Shown piece after piece: positions 23,478 through 35,059 of a stretch of DNA of 64,000 nt. Within the stretch, counting starts at the first letter, position 1. Every line of letters begins with the position of its first letter. The DNA is from Perilla frutescens. Its lineage: Eukaryota > Streptophyta > Magnoliopsida > Lamiales > Lamiaceae. A model generated the notes under the pieces. That model made no database searches and was not told where the DNA came from. It saw nothing but the letters and a program-made list of their open reading frames with translations. The stretch is from positions 54,754,501-54,818,500 of the forward strand of contig BRKX01000004.1 in the NCBI GenBank assembly GCA_026008535.1. The letters are read 5' to 3'. A program made the translations under genes and the position numbers.

Positions 23478-24960
23478 ACTCCCCCAAACTTAATTCCTTG
23501 TTTGTCCTCAAACAAGATCACCACAATTAGCAAGATGGAAAAAGATTAGAGGCAAAAGCAACCTCAGCTTATAAACCAAAAATTTTACAACATTCAAAAG
23601 GAAATGAATTAATCAACACAATAAAAGAGAAATGTTAAGACTTGGGTTTTTTTTTCTTGCTTTAGAAAGATAACACTCAACTAAAACCTCTCGGAGAGAA
23701 AAAGGGACGTGTTTACACTCGTCATCAAATAATGCTTAAATTCAACCATAAGCTTGCAAGAGAACTCATCTTTCATTCTCCTTTGTGCTTAAACATGGAT
23801 CACATAGGTCTTTAAAGGTTGCAATGTTAAGCTCTTTGGACGGGGTAGGGATAGTATAGGAAAAACTGACTTTAACAACTCCCTTCAACCCATATCGAAC
23901 TTCTTGGCAACCCAAAACTTATTTCGAGTCTTGTCTTACCCGTAAACCTTTTTCCAAGTATTTTAGAATGGATTTATAATTCATATATAGCCATCCAAAA
24001 CATAGATTCTTCACAACTTTATTTTGTTTTTCTAGCTTGCCATGGCAACTGAAATTGTTTGAAAAATCTATCATCCAAACCCCTTCTTTTATTCTCTCTC
24101 TTTTTTTTAGAAGGTGAAGGATCAACTTAATTAGTCAAAATACGGCTATATTTCTCCATATAACATCAATCCTTCTAACAACATTCTTTGGATTTTTCAT
24201 CACAAATTTCCCTATCTTATTACACTCATTCTACCCTTGGTTTCAAATAAAATTACAATAGAGCTCAAAAGGGCTTACAAAGGTTGTATTTGTAGGAAAC
24301 GAATTTAGGCACAAAACTCATGGCAAAGAATGCCATAGGTCATTTCCAATTCTTAAGCACATTTAGTGAAGTATAAGAGTTCTTAAGCAAGTTCTAGAGA
24401 TAAAAACATATTTAGGAAATCACTTATCAACACAACATCAAGGCCCAAATCTCACGGGTTGGTTGCAAGATAAAACCAAAGTATCTACATTTCAATTCAA
24501 GTGTACATCAACTCATTCCTTAAGCATGCATTTTATTTATCAAAAGATAGCATCATTGGCTAGCCAAACTTTTCCAAAGCTAAAGCATGATAACACAAAA
24601 AGTACTAGAAGATATGATAATTAGGCAAAAGCTCAATTTGCACAAAAGCAAGGCTATTTCCCACCACCAAACCATTTTGAACCATTTAACAATACCAAAG
24701 CTACTAAACATATAGACAAAAGCTTCACTAGCATAAAAACATCATAAATTGTCCATAATCAAACCATTAAACATCCATACCCAACATTCAAAAGTAGTCT
24801 AAAACAAAAATACAGAAAACATAAAAGATGTCTTTAACAAAAACATAAAGAAAGCTTAAGAAAGCTCAAAAGGGATCAACGTCATCACACTTGTCCACCC
24901 CCCACCCCCAAACTTATTTGATACCAATGATAAGTTTAGGGGGAGATAGGAGTGGAGACG
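23478..24960 (-). other. Athila 3' non-coding region with PPT
   Basis: Next to the LTR the minus strand reads GTTTGGGGGAGT, the polypurine tract. A second PPT-like pair, CCCCCAAACTTAT (24902-24914) and ATAAGTTTAGGGGG (24929-24942), forms an inverted repeat just 3' of the last ORF. Otherwise about 1.4 kb of AT-rich sequence with no convincing gene. Confidence 0.7.
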
Positions 24961-24979
24961 TTGATTAACTAACAGTGCT

Positions 24980-26617
24980 TCAGGACTGTTGATCATCACT
25001 GGGCGGGCGGGGTCGGGGAAACTGCTGTCCGGGGAACTGAAACGGTGTTTGAAACCGTTGCTGCTGCTGGTACGGCATTGCAAATTGTGAGAAACCCGGG
25101 AACTGGGGCGTAACTCCTTCAAATAGATTTTGCGAAGAAGATCCAAGGCCCCCCCACTGTCTCATAATAGCAGCAATGTCGGAAACGTCTGACCTAAGGT
25201 GTGTGAAATCCCCATGCAAGTTCTGATACGAGCTTTGCATGCTTTGAAACTCCGTTCTGAAGCCATCGAACCGGCCATCTATGTGTCTTTGCACATCAGT
25301 GAACCTTGTCTCAAAACTGCCCCGCATCTCATTGAACCTGTTAGAAACAGTCTCTTGAAAGTTAGTGAAATTTGTGTTCATTGTTGTCGTCATACCTTCA
25401 AGAGAAGTCATCCGGTCTTCCTCCACATCCTCTCGATTCCGCCTTTGGTTTCGTCGCTCCCTTGGTTGTTCATCTTCTCTTTGGGGCGCCCTCACTCCTC
25501 CAATGTGTCCAACTTGAGGAACTGGAATGATCAAGGCTTGGTGCTCCTCGGTGTTCATCAACCAATTCCTTTGATCCTCAAAGTTCATCACCGACGTGAG
25601 TTCTGGATTTGGCAATGGGAACCTCCTCTTATCCTTAAAGATGAACTCATATGGAGCGACACTCGGGCTAATCATTCGGCTATGTCGAAGATGCTCCAGA
25701 TTGATTGTTCGGGTAGCCGGGAGTGGTTGGTAGTTAGACAAGTCCACATCCAAGGCCAAAGCAATCGGTGTGATCAAAGATCCAATGCACACCTTCCCTT
25801 GATTTGGGTTGAGCTGTCTTTTGCATTGCTCAACAAAGTGTCCAGCAAAATCCATGTACATTGCTTTGAGCATGCTCCAAATGATGTAGAGCTCATCCGC
25901 CCTGAGGCTGCTATTCTCATAACAAGCCAGTAATGTGCTTGCTATCAACTTTTGGATGTAGCGGAAGACCGGGTTTTGAATTTGAGAAGCTTTGGCCAAC
26001 CCCGAATCAAATCGAATCATCTGGTCATCCGGGTCTAGGATCATTCTCCAGAACGCCTCAGAATCATATGTTGTGTGGTAGAAGAAGTACCCGTTGGTTG
26101 GTGTGTCAAATATGTTGTTGAGTTGTTCCATTGTGAGCTCGTGGTCTTGATTTCCCATGCGAAAAGTAATGCTTGTTGGCCCCTGCCTCTTCTTCCTCTT
26201 CTTCTTATCAAGCGTGGAGAGGAACTCCTTCGTCAATGCCGGATATGTAGGCCAATTCCCAGTCAAAACGTTTGTCCATCCCAAACGAGCAAGCAACCTC
26301 GATACATCGTCATGGATTCCAAGTGCTCTTGTAGCCGAGTCATTTGAGAAACGTGTCTGCACAATCTCGAAATCTGTGGACAAACGGACCTATTTGTCTC
26401 TTTGTTCTTGGGTCCTCAAGTAGAATCCCGCTCGAGCAGGATCATTGACCCCCAGATCCGGGAATTCCTGCAATGGGCTATCAGGCGCCACATACTCGTC
26501 TTCACTTTCTTGTTGGTTTTGTTCTTGTTCTTCTTCACTTGATGAATCGTGAAGGACGAGTTGGCGGTTCCTTGTTGAACGGCGTCTTGTTTCTTGGCCT
26601 CTTGATCCTCTTGCCAT
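24980..26617 (-). pseudogene. ATHILA ORF-1-type protein (env-position ORF) with in-frame TAG
   Basis: About 546 codons in one frame, interrupted by a single TAG at 26390-26392. The N-terminal 75 codons are basic then acidic (RRRSTRNRQ, then SSSEEEQEQNQ). The main part has the ATHILA ORF-1 family pattern: TRFSNDSATRALGIHDDV, LLARLGW, LTKEFLSTL, TFRMGNQDHELTMEQL, and further conserved segments to about codon 380. It ends in a Gln/Pro/Phe-rich tail after a predicted coiled region. I see no membrane segment, so an envelope role is not supported by the sequence; the function of this family is not established. Downstream of integrase, as in other Athila elements. Confidence 0.8.
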
Positions 26618-26659
26618 TGTTTCTTAATTGAATTTTTACACCTTTTAAAAATCAAAACA

Positions 26660-27781
26660 CCAATGTGAGTGAGAGTTATCTATTCAAAAAGCAACAAGGC
26701 CAAAATCATGATTTACTACTTCCCATTTAACATTTTTTTTCACTTTTGCAACATAACATCAATTCAACAATCATGAAAGAACATCAAGTTTGCAATTAAC
26801 ATATGCATTTCTAAAAGCCTTTTCTTTTCATACTCTTTCACAATAACCCAAATTGTTTGTTTCCTTTATTTCCTTCATTATACCCCATTTGTCATGAAAC
26901 AACCACAATATCCACACACCATTTCTTCCAAAAATGCAAGTTGTAAATATTTATCTATATTTTGCATTAATCAACCACAAGAAGGCCTTTTAATTCAATT
27001 GTTAGGCATGGACTTGAAAAATTACATTCTCCAAAAATCATATTTATCATAAAAGAAAGCCACTGCCTACAACATCTCTAATTCTTCAATGTGGCTAACA
27101 TATTGCACAACATGTTCATAATTGTCAAAAGAAACAACTATTACAAACAAAAATCCACAAAATCAAGTTTTTCCCCAAATTTAGCCCTAAAAATGAAATC
27201 TTCAAAATCCACCATAACCATGCTCAAATTTTGACATATTTAATGGATAGCATCATGGGTAGCACAAAAGTAAAGAGATTTGGAAGAATTCTTACCTGAT
27301 TTGGTCGATTTTGAGGGAAGAAATCGGTAGTGTGCGTGTGTTGGAGTGTATTTTGTGTGTGAAATGAGTGAAAAATGAAAGAGAGAGAGTTAATATCTGT
27401 TCAGAACCCGACTTGGTTCGGCGCGAGCGGGGTCGGTCGCCGGAGGAGTCGCGCTGTGACTCACGCCCCGCCTTCGTCTGGACAGTGCTCTGCGGCCGAG
27501 CACCCTGAGTCGCGCTGCGACTCGTGCTGCAGGTCGCCGGTCCTGAACGTGTTATATATTTTTTTGCTTGTTGCATCCTAGTCGCGCAGTTTATCGCTGG
27601 ACAATTCGTGATCGGACTTTTCAAGTGTTCTTCGCGCTAAAACCTGTTTTCAAACCCACAAACTACAAAAAACACTAGAACACTTCATTAAATCAAAATC
27701 ATAAAACTAAAATTCAAAACATGCAAGGAAACAACAATATTTACAAACATAAAAATGTCGGGTTGCCTCCCAACAAGCGCT
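26660..27781 (-). other. Athila spacer with LTR-like GC-rich block
   Basis: Non-coding spacer between integrase and the ORF-1-type gene. At about 27410-27560 it contains a GC-rich block with the same words as the LTR GC block (GGTCGCCGGAGGAGTCGCGCT, and hairpins of the GAGTCGCGCTGCGACTC type at 27509-27525). The rest is AT-rich with no gene. Confidence 0.65.
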
Positions 27782-29191
27782 TCATTTAGTGTCGGTAGCT
27801 CGACTTGGTCTTACTCTCCGTGAAACAGTGGGAATGTTGGAATCATTGTCAAGTGTCATCTCCGATGTATAAAATCTCTTGACCCTTTGTCCATTGACAA
27901 CAAACAAGTTTCCATCCTTCCCTTTTAGCTCAATTGCACCTCCGTCAAAGATTCTTGATATCTCGAAGGGACCACTCCATTTTGTTTTCAGTTTTTCGGG
28001 AAACAACTTCAAGCGAGAGTTGAACAAAAGAACGGCATCACCCGGTGATAGTTCTTTTTTTCTCAAAAGCTTGTTATGATATATCTTTGATCGCATCTTC
28101 GAAATGGATGAATTTTCGAAAGCTTCGTGTCTAAATTCATCCAACTCATTCAACCGGAAAATTCTTTCACCCCCCGACATCATGAAATCCATATTGAGCT
28201 TTTTTGTAGCCCAATAAGCCTTGTGTGAAAGCTCAATAGGAAGATGACAAGATTTTCCGAAAACCAATTGATATGGCGACATCCCCAACGGGGTCTTGTA
28301 TGCCGTCCTATATGCCCATAATGCATCATCCAAGAGGTTGGACCAATCCTTGCCATTTGTTTTAACCACTTTTTGCAGGATTTGCTTCACTTCTCGGTTG
28401 GCAAGCTCGGCTTGGCCATTTGCTTGAGGGTGATAGGCTGTTGTGATGTTGTGGCGAACTCCATATTTTGCAAGCAATGCGGCCAACCACCTGTTGCAAA
28501 AGTGTCTTCCTCCATCGCTAATAAGAGCTCTCGGGGCTCCATAGCGTGTCAAAACATTCTTCTTTAAAAACTTCAAGACCACATTTGCATTATTCGTAGT
28601 AGTAGGCACAGCTTCGATCCATCTTGAAACATAATCCACAGCCAACAATATATATTGGAAACCATTTGAAATCACAAAGGGACCCATGAAATCAATTCCC
28701 CAAACATCAAATAGTTCCACCTCAATTATGTTCTTCATTGGCATTTTATCTCTTTTCGAGATGGATCCCATCCTTTGATACCGTTCGCATTGCTTCACAA
28801 ACTCAATACAATCCTTGAAGAGTGATGGCCAATAGAACCCGCTTTGCAACACTTTCCTTGCGGTTCTGTTTGAAGCAAAATGTCCTCCACTTGGGGAGGT
28901 ATGACATGCATTCAGGATCTCTCCCCACTCTTCTTCTGGCACATATCGTCTTAACACCAAATCAGCACATCTTCGAAATAGATACGGTTCATCCCATACA
29001 TAGTACTTCAAGTCGTGGAAGAATTTCTTTCGTTGATAAGGTTCCAACTCTGTTGGTTTCACCTTTGCTACCAAGATGTTCACAATGTCGGTAAACCAAG
29101 GGAGTTTAGACTTGATTGCCAAAATTCTTTCATCGGGAAAAAGCTCGTTAATAGGCTCGTGATGACCCCAAATCATCTTCCACTTGTTCAA
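27782..29191 (-). pseudogene. Athila integrase
   Basis: C-terminal part of the gypsy polyprotein: the zinc-binding HHCC domain (H..H in CHTSPSGGHF; then QCERYQRMG), the catalytic core D (DFMGPF), D (ISDGGRHF) and E (GQAELANRE), and a C-terminal chromatin/DNA-binding part (WSGPFEISRIFDGGAIEL). In the HHCC domain the last cysteine is a tyrosine (CERY instead of C..C; a TGT to TAT change would explain it). The frame is offset from RT by one extra C in the C-run at 29166-29169. Both changes would disable it. Confidence 0.9.
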
Positions 29192-31628
29192 GCCGAGAAA
29201 GGTGGTCGGCTACCACATTCTCGCACCCCTTCCTATCTCGAATCTCCACATCAAATTCTTGAAGTAATAAGATCCACCTTATGAGTCTTGGCTTCGCATC
29301 CTTCTTGGCAAAAAGATGTCTTAGAGCGGAGTGATCAGTATGCACTATAGTTCGGGCCCCAATGAGATAGGGCCTATACTTGTCGAATGCATACACCACA
29401 GCAAGTAGCTCCCTCTCCGTAGTGGTGTAGTTTGTTTGGGCCGTGTCTAAGGTCTTACTCCCATAATAGATCACTCTGAAAAGCTTATCCCGTTTTTTAC
29501 CCAAAGCGGCTCCAACTGCAACCTCACTTGCATCACACATCACTTCAAATGGTTGACTCCAATCCGGTGAAATAAGGACGGGTGCTGAAATCAAGGCCTT
29601 CTTCAAAGTCTCGAAAGCCTGCAAAAAATCATTATCAAAGTTAAAATCTGACAGTTTCTCTAGGAGATAGCATAAAGGTTTTGAAATTTTAGAAAAATCC
29701 TTGATGAAACGTCTATAAAACCCAGCATGCCCTAGGAAACTTCTAACTCCTTTTTCATTCTTCGGGGGTGGTAGCTTCTCAATGGCTACAATCTTTGCTC
29801 GGTCCACTTCAAGGCCTCCTCCGGACACCCTATGTCCCAACACGATTCCATCCCTTACCATGAAGTGGCATTTTTCCCAATTTAGCACCAAGTTAGTGTC
29901 TTCACACCTCTGCAACACTTGAGACAAATTGTCAAGGCAATTTTCAAACGAATCACCAAAAACGGAAAAATCATCCATAAACACTTCCACTATATTTTCA
30001 ATCAATCCATGGAAGATAGACATCATACACCTTTGAAAGGTGGCGGGTGCATTACACAACCCGAATGACATCCACCTATATGCAAAAATGCCATATGGAC
30101 AAGTAAAAGCCGTTTTCTCTTGATCTTCGGGAACAATCATTATTTGATTGTAACCCGAAAATCCATCCAAAAAATAATAAAATTCATGCCCTGCCAACCT
30201 ATCAAGCATTTGGTCAATAAAAGGGATAGGAAAATGATCTTTTCTTGTATACACATTTAAAGCTCTGTAATCAATACACATTCTCCATCCCGTTACCAAC
30301 CTAGTTGCTATTATCTCATTCTTTTCATTTTCAACAAGAGTTGTACCCCCTTTTTTCGCTACCACTTGAGTAGGACTAACCCACTCACTATCAGAAATTG
30401 CAAATATAATACCGGCATCCAACAATTTTAGCACTTCTTTTCTAACTACTTGCATGATTGGGTTTAATCTTCTTTGATGTTGCACTTTTGGTTTGTAATC
30501 TTCTTCTAAAAGGATTTTATGCATGCAAATCGAGGGACTAATCCCTTTTAGATCCGAGATAGACCAACCTATAGTGCTTTTATATTTTCTAACCACCCTT
30601 AGCAATTTATCAAGTTGTTCATCCGTTAAAAAGGAAGAGACTATTACCGGTTTGTGTTCTCCTTCTTCAAGGTACACATATCTTAGGTGAGGTGGACGTG
30701 GTTTCAACTCCAACTCGCTTTTCTTTGACTCCTCTTCATTTGATGTTTGTTCCGTTTCTCTCAGTGGAAGGAACTTCGGCTTTCTCAGGTATTCTACCTG
30801 CAAAGAATTCATTAGAAAGATAGTGTCAATGAGAGAAAAATCGAAAGGATAAGAATCATAAGAAGATGTATTAAAGAGTGAGTGTGAAATGCATGTCTCT
30901 AGTGGATCTTGCATTCCCGAGACTTGTTCAAATATGTGCTCCGATTCCATGCACGAGTTCACCATCTCGAGCACTTTGCACTTTTCTTCAAATTGCATCT
31001 CCTCCTCTTTATGCCTCATTGCTTCTCGAAGTGAAAACATCACCTTCTCATCATTAACTCTCAAAGTTAACTCTCCCCTTTCTACATCAATAAGAGCCTT
31101 CCCCGTATTCAAGAATGGTCTTCCAAGAATAAGGGGAACATCCTTATCTTCCTCCATGTCTAACACCACAAAGTCAACGGGAAACATGAAGTCTTTGACT
31201 TTAACCAAGACATCTTCAACCACTCTCTTTGGATAAGTTATGGATCTATCGGCCATTTGTAAACAAATGGTGGTTGGTTTGATTTCTCCAATATTCAACT
31301 TCAAGTAGAAAGAGAGTGGCATTAAGTTAATGCTTGCTCCCAAGTCGCACAATGCCTTCCCCATGTGGCTATCCCCAATTGTAACTTTGATAGTGAAACT
31401 CCCGGGGTCCTTCAACTTTGTTGGAAGCTTTCTTTGGATAAGTGCACTACACTCCTCCGTGAGATTCACCGTTTCATGATCTCCTAATCTTCTTTTCTTT
31501 GAGATCACCTCCTTGAGGAACTTTACATAATTCGGCATTTGTTGCAAAGCTTCCACTAATGGAAGGTTTACTTGAACTTTTTGAAAAATGTCGAGGAACC
31601 TTGAGAATTGTTCCTCGTTCTTCTTCTT
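29148..31628 (-). pseudogene. Athila protease, reverse transcriptase and RNase H
   Basis: About 800 codons. Order: aspartic protease (CDLGASINLMP), RT (KGISPSICMHKI, W/Y...RMCIDYRALN, the catalytic FMDD in VEVFMDDFSVFG, and the primer-grip region), and RNase H (MCDASEVAVGAAL; TTERELLAVV; HTDHSALRHL; ADHLSRLE at the end). It is in frame with gag but for a TAA at 29 codons before the first Met. The C-terminal junction with integrase is frameshifted. Otherwise the catalytic residues are intact. Confidence 0.92.
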
Positions 31629-33296
31629 TTACAAACGTTGAGGATAAGGTACTTGCACCTTTGGTTCTTCCTTCTTTTTAGATGGTGCTTCCACCATCCC
31701 TTTTGTTGAAGTCACATTTTGCTTGGGAAGTTCATTATCCTCAACTTTCTCTTGTTGTTCATCTTGCTCATTCTTGCTAGTTTGATCACTTGAACTTGGT
31801 TCACCACTTTCTCTCTCGTTGGTAGGCATTTGTGGTCCTTCATAAGTGGTGCCACTTCTCAAAGTGATAACCTTGCATTGATCCTTCGGGTTAATGGTTG
31901 TGTTGCTCGGGAATTTCCCTTGTTGATGTTGGTTCCCCAGAATGGTTGCTAGTTGGCTCAATTGCTTCTCCATTTGGTTAACTTGAATGCCAATAGCCCC
32001 AACATTATTCTCCAATTTAGCCACACGAGCTTGTGAATCAACCATGTACTTGTCCGTCTTGCCCATAAATGCCATCATCAATTCTTCCAACTTAGGCTTC
32101 TTCTCTTCATCGATCACTCCATTTGTCACGGAGAAACCCGGAGGTGGTTGGATGGCGTTGCTTGGGTTACCATAAGACAAATTTGGGTGTTGTGCCTTGT
32201 ATTGGTAACCTTGATTTTCTCCGTATTGACCTCCGTATTGGGGCTTGTACCCCGGATTGAATGGCCTTTGTTGGTTGAAAAAACCTCCTTGTTGATTCAC
32301 ATAGTTGGCCTCTTCAAATTGGTTTTGAGAGGCCTCGGCTTTTGGATTTGTAAATGTTTCAAATTTTGAGTTCAAGGTAGCCATTTGGGCCGCCAAAAGC
32401 CCAAGTGCATCCGAACTCGAGGTTGAAGCCACCTTTTTTAGAATTTGAACTCCTTCTCTTGTAGCCGGCCATTGAAATGAATTTGAAGCCATTTCTTCAA
32501 TGATTCTCAAGACTTCTTCCGTTCCTCTTGCCAAGAGAGAGCCACCTGCTGCTGCATCCATAAGCGTTCTCACCTCATCCTTGCATCCTGTGTAGAATAA
32601 GCACACTTGGTGATCGGTGCCATATCCATGATCGGGGCATTTCCTTAGCATTTCTCGAAATCTTTCCCATGCCTCATACATGCTCTCATCTTCCCATTGC
32701 TTGAATATGGTGATTTCGCCTTTTAGTTTTAGAGTTTTTCCGGGTGGGAAGAACTTGTGCAAGAACTTCGTCACCAATTGATCCCAAGTTTGAAATGACC
32801 CTTGGGCTTGGCTCAACCACCATGACTCTGCTTTGTCCGCCAATGAGAATGAAAAGAGTCTTATTCGAATTGCATCATCCGGAACTCCGTTTGCTTTGAT
32901 AGTCCCGGTGTACTCAAGGAACTTTCGGATATGCTCATTTGGATCTTCCGTCGGTGTTCCTCGAAACTTGTTTTGTTGAATCATCAATATGAGTGATGTC
33001 TTCAACTCAAAGTTGTGGGCTTGAATGGGCGGTCCATTGATCACTCCTTGATCAATGACGGGTTGGAAAAGGTTCCGGATTGGAGCTTCCACATTCCTAT
33101 TTCGAGCCTCCTCTTGGGCTCTCAGTTGCTCTTGCATTTCCCCTAATTGCCTTTGCATTTGGGCAATTATCGGGTCTTGCACCGGTGGAAGGTTGTCCGC
33201 CATTCTCCTCCTTCTACATGCGTTGTTGTGGCGAACCGTTGCTTCGATCTCTGGATCAAACTCAATGGGGGGTTGTCCTTGTGATCGAGTGTGCAT
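31629..33296 (-). CDS. Athila gag
   Basis: 555 codons from MHTRSQGQPP to a TAA at 31629-31631. The retrotransposon gag domain occupies about residues 120-250 (FRGTPTEDPNEHIRKFLE, WLSQAQGSFQTWDQL, WERFREMLRKCPDHGY). A Gln/Asn/Tyr-rich linker follows, then a coiled stretch (LENNVGAIGIQVNQMEKQLSQL), then a charged tail. No CCHC knuckle is visible, as is usual in this lineage. Gag forms the particle that packages the RNA. The TAA at the gag/pol junction, in frame with pol, is either a natural readthrough stop or a single-base Lys-to-stop change. Confidence 0.9.
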   Translation of the reverse strand: MHTRSQGQPPIEFDPEIEATVRHNNACRRRRMADNLPPVQDPIIAQMQRQLGEMQEQLRAQEEARNRNVEAPIRNLFQPVIDQGVINGPPIQAHNFELKTSLILMIQQNKFRGTPTEDPNEHIRKFLEYTGTIKANGVPDDAIRIRLFSFSLADKAESWWLSQAQGSFQTWDQLVTKFLHKFFPPGKTLKLKGEITIFKQWEDESMYEAWERFREMLRKCPDHGYGTDHQVCLFYTGCKDEVRTLMDAAAGGSLLARGTEEVLRIIEEMASNSFQWPATREGVQILKKVASTSSSDALGLLAAQMATLNSKFETFTNPKAEASQNQFEEANYVNQQGGFFNQQRPFNPGYKPQYGGQYGENQGYQYKAQHPNLSYGNPSNAIQPPPGFSVTNGVIDEEKKPKLEELMMAFMGKTDKYMVDSQARVAKLENNVGAIGIQVNQMEKQLSQLATILGNQHQQGKFPSNTTINPKDQCKVITLRSGTTYEGPQMPTNERESGEPSSSDQTSKNEQDEQQEKVEDNELPKQNVTSTKGMVEAPSKKKEEPKVQVPYPQRL

Positions 33297-33423
33297 ACAC
33301 TACCTGTAAAAAGGTTACAAGGTGAGCCACTTCAATGTGAAACAAAAATAAAGAAAAACGTTCAAATTAGTAAAGAGATTCGTTGAGCAATATTGCACAA
33401 ATCTTAAAACAAAATCATCTACT

Positions 33424-33443
33424 CCCCGACAACGGCGCCAAAA
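33424..33443 (-). promoter_or_regulatory. Athila primer-binding site (tRNA-Asp type)
   Basis: The minus strand reads TGGCGCCGTTGTCGGGG a few bases inside the LTR, the PBS characteristic of Athila/Tat elements. Confidence 0.88.
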
Positions 33444-33446
33444 ACT

Positions 33447-34885
33447 TGATGCGATATTTTATACCTCAAATAATAAGTCGTGTCATGTGCAAGTGTACAC
33501 GGATGTAGCAAGCAATGATACGAGTCGAACCACAAGGAATAGGAGATATATTCTAAGATGCACAAATAATGCCTAATTAAATCTCAATCACTATTTAAAC
33601 CAAATAAGTCAAAGGAGTTGTTGTTCACTTCATTCATCAATCGAACATAAAGATTTAAAATTTATAATAACTTTCAACACTAAAGAGAGGAAATTTACGG
33701 GTTAACAAAGGGGTTTAGGGTGTTGGATCCTTGATTTAAGGATTTACACAAACATGAAGATCATATATAAATCAAAACTTTATTTATGATGAGGGTTTGT
33801 TCATTTAGGCATTTTCTCAAACACCTAATATGCAAAAATGATGTTAAACTTGCTATCTCTAACAAGCATTTCACTCAAACATACAAAGAGTCCCCTCCAC
33901 AAATTACAAACCTAAATGCTCATACATCTTTCAAAGTATAACCACAAGGTCTCATGGATCACCAACAAACACCAGATGAGCAAAACTAATCACCCATTGA
34001 GCATAAAGATAAATATAAATGGAGGCCACCCATAAACAGTTACAATCACAACTTTGATCCACAAGATTTAATCAAAGAAATATACATTCATCCCACATTC
34101 ATAATAAACATCCTCATTTCAAAGATCCTTCGCCCCAAACCCTAATTAAATTAGCTACTCATAATCTTAAAAGCAAAATAAATAACTTGAACATAAAACA
34201 TAAATAGAGTTTAGATTAAACCGATAGAATGTACAAAGATTCCTCCTTTCACGAACACCCTTGGATGACTTCTATCTTCATCCAAAAACTCCATCGTTTC
34301 TCTTTTTCCTTTTTTTTTCTATCTTTACAAAAGTTTTTAAATTTCTGAAGTGTAAAAAGTTCTCTCTTGAGAGAGAGAGAGCAGAGGTATATATCTGCCA
34401 AGGTAAAAAATTAAGGAAGGAATCCGCAAAACAAAAGGTAAAATTAGGATAAGGCAGTGAAAAGTCCGCATTTCGATGCAGCTGGGCGCGACACGTGGAT
34501 GGTCGCGCCCCGACTCGCGCTGCAGATCGCCGGACTCGAACGCGTGAAACAAGCTCTGCGTCGGAGCATGGTTGGTCGCCGTCTCAATCACGATGTGACT
34601 CGCCGGCTGGTGGCGAGGTCCTGGTCGCCGGAGGAGTCGCGCTGTGACTCGTCGGTCGGCTCCGCGCCCAACTTGCTCCGCGTCCAAGTCATCTAGTCGC
34701 CGGTGCACTCACGCTGCGGGTCGCCGGCTGTGTCATGCGAGATTCTTTTGTTTCCAATTTCACCTAATTGTATACTTGGGTCAAATATTTGGTTTTGGAC
34801 AACAAAAAATATAAATAATTCAATATAGTTGTAGTGATTAAGCCATAATTTGCACCAATAACTAAGCACAAAATCCTAATTATCA
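33447..34885 (-). repeat. Athila LTR (5' LTR in element orientation)
   Basis: 1439 bp. It differs from 22055-23477 by about 15 substitutions and a 16-bp insertion near 34665-34680 that duplicates local sequence (CTCCGCGcccaacttgCTCCGCG pattern). Most substitutions fall in the GC-rich block (about 34495-34735). Confidence 0.93.
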
Positions 34886-34890
34886 TAGGG

Positions 34891-35054
34891 CGCCGCATTT
34901 TGTAGAGGAGTGAGAGAGATGAATAAGGAAACTTAGGGTTGAGATAGTTATATATGGGAGGGATACGGGTGTCGGGTAGTGGGCTAGGGTTTGTAGTTGG
35001 GTCAAAGAAAAATAATAGAATTTGGGCCAGAGCAAATTGGGCCAACAACTCACA
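34891..35054 (-). repeat. Copia 5' LTR, second part
   Basis: Continues the copia LTR after the Athila TSD (CGCCGCATTTTG...) and ends CAACTCACA at 35054, followed by the TSD AAAAA (35055-35059). Confidence 0.92.
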
Positions 35055-35059
35055 AAAAA

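Larger units (their letters stand above)
22055..34885 (-). mobile_element. Ty3/gypsy Athila-type LTR retrotransposon nested in the copia LTR
   Basis: 12.8-kb element with LTRs 22055-23477 (1423 bp) and 33447-34885 (1439 bp), termini TGATGCG...ATTATCA, and TSD TAGGG (22050-22054 and 34886-34890). The PBS matches the tRNA-Asp type used by the Athila/Tat lineage. Minus-strand order gag, protease-RT-RNase H, integrase, then an ATHILA ORF-1-type gene in the env position. The LTRs differ at only about 15 positions plus one 16-bp indel by eye, so it is the youngest of the three nested insertions. Confidence 0.93.
15222..35054 (-). mobile_element. Ty1/copia LTR retrotransposon (Tork-like) nested in the Helitron
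   Basis: Bounded by LTRs of 748 bp (left) and ~751 bp (right, split by the Athila insertion), with termini TG...CA and a 5-bp TSD AAAAA. Internal genes run on the minus strand in the order gag, protease, integrase, RT, RNase H, which defines copia. The PBS is complementary to initiator tRNA-Met and the PPT is present. Length without the nested Athila is about 7.0 kb. The coding region has one nonsense and one frameshift lesion. Confidence 0.92.

Noticed and set aside
25199..25933. 244-codon + strand frame opposite the Athila ORF
   Set aside because: Shadow of the minus-strand ORF-1-type gene; no family resemblance.
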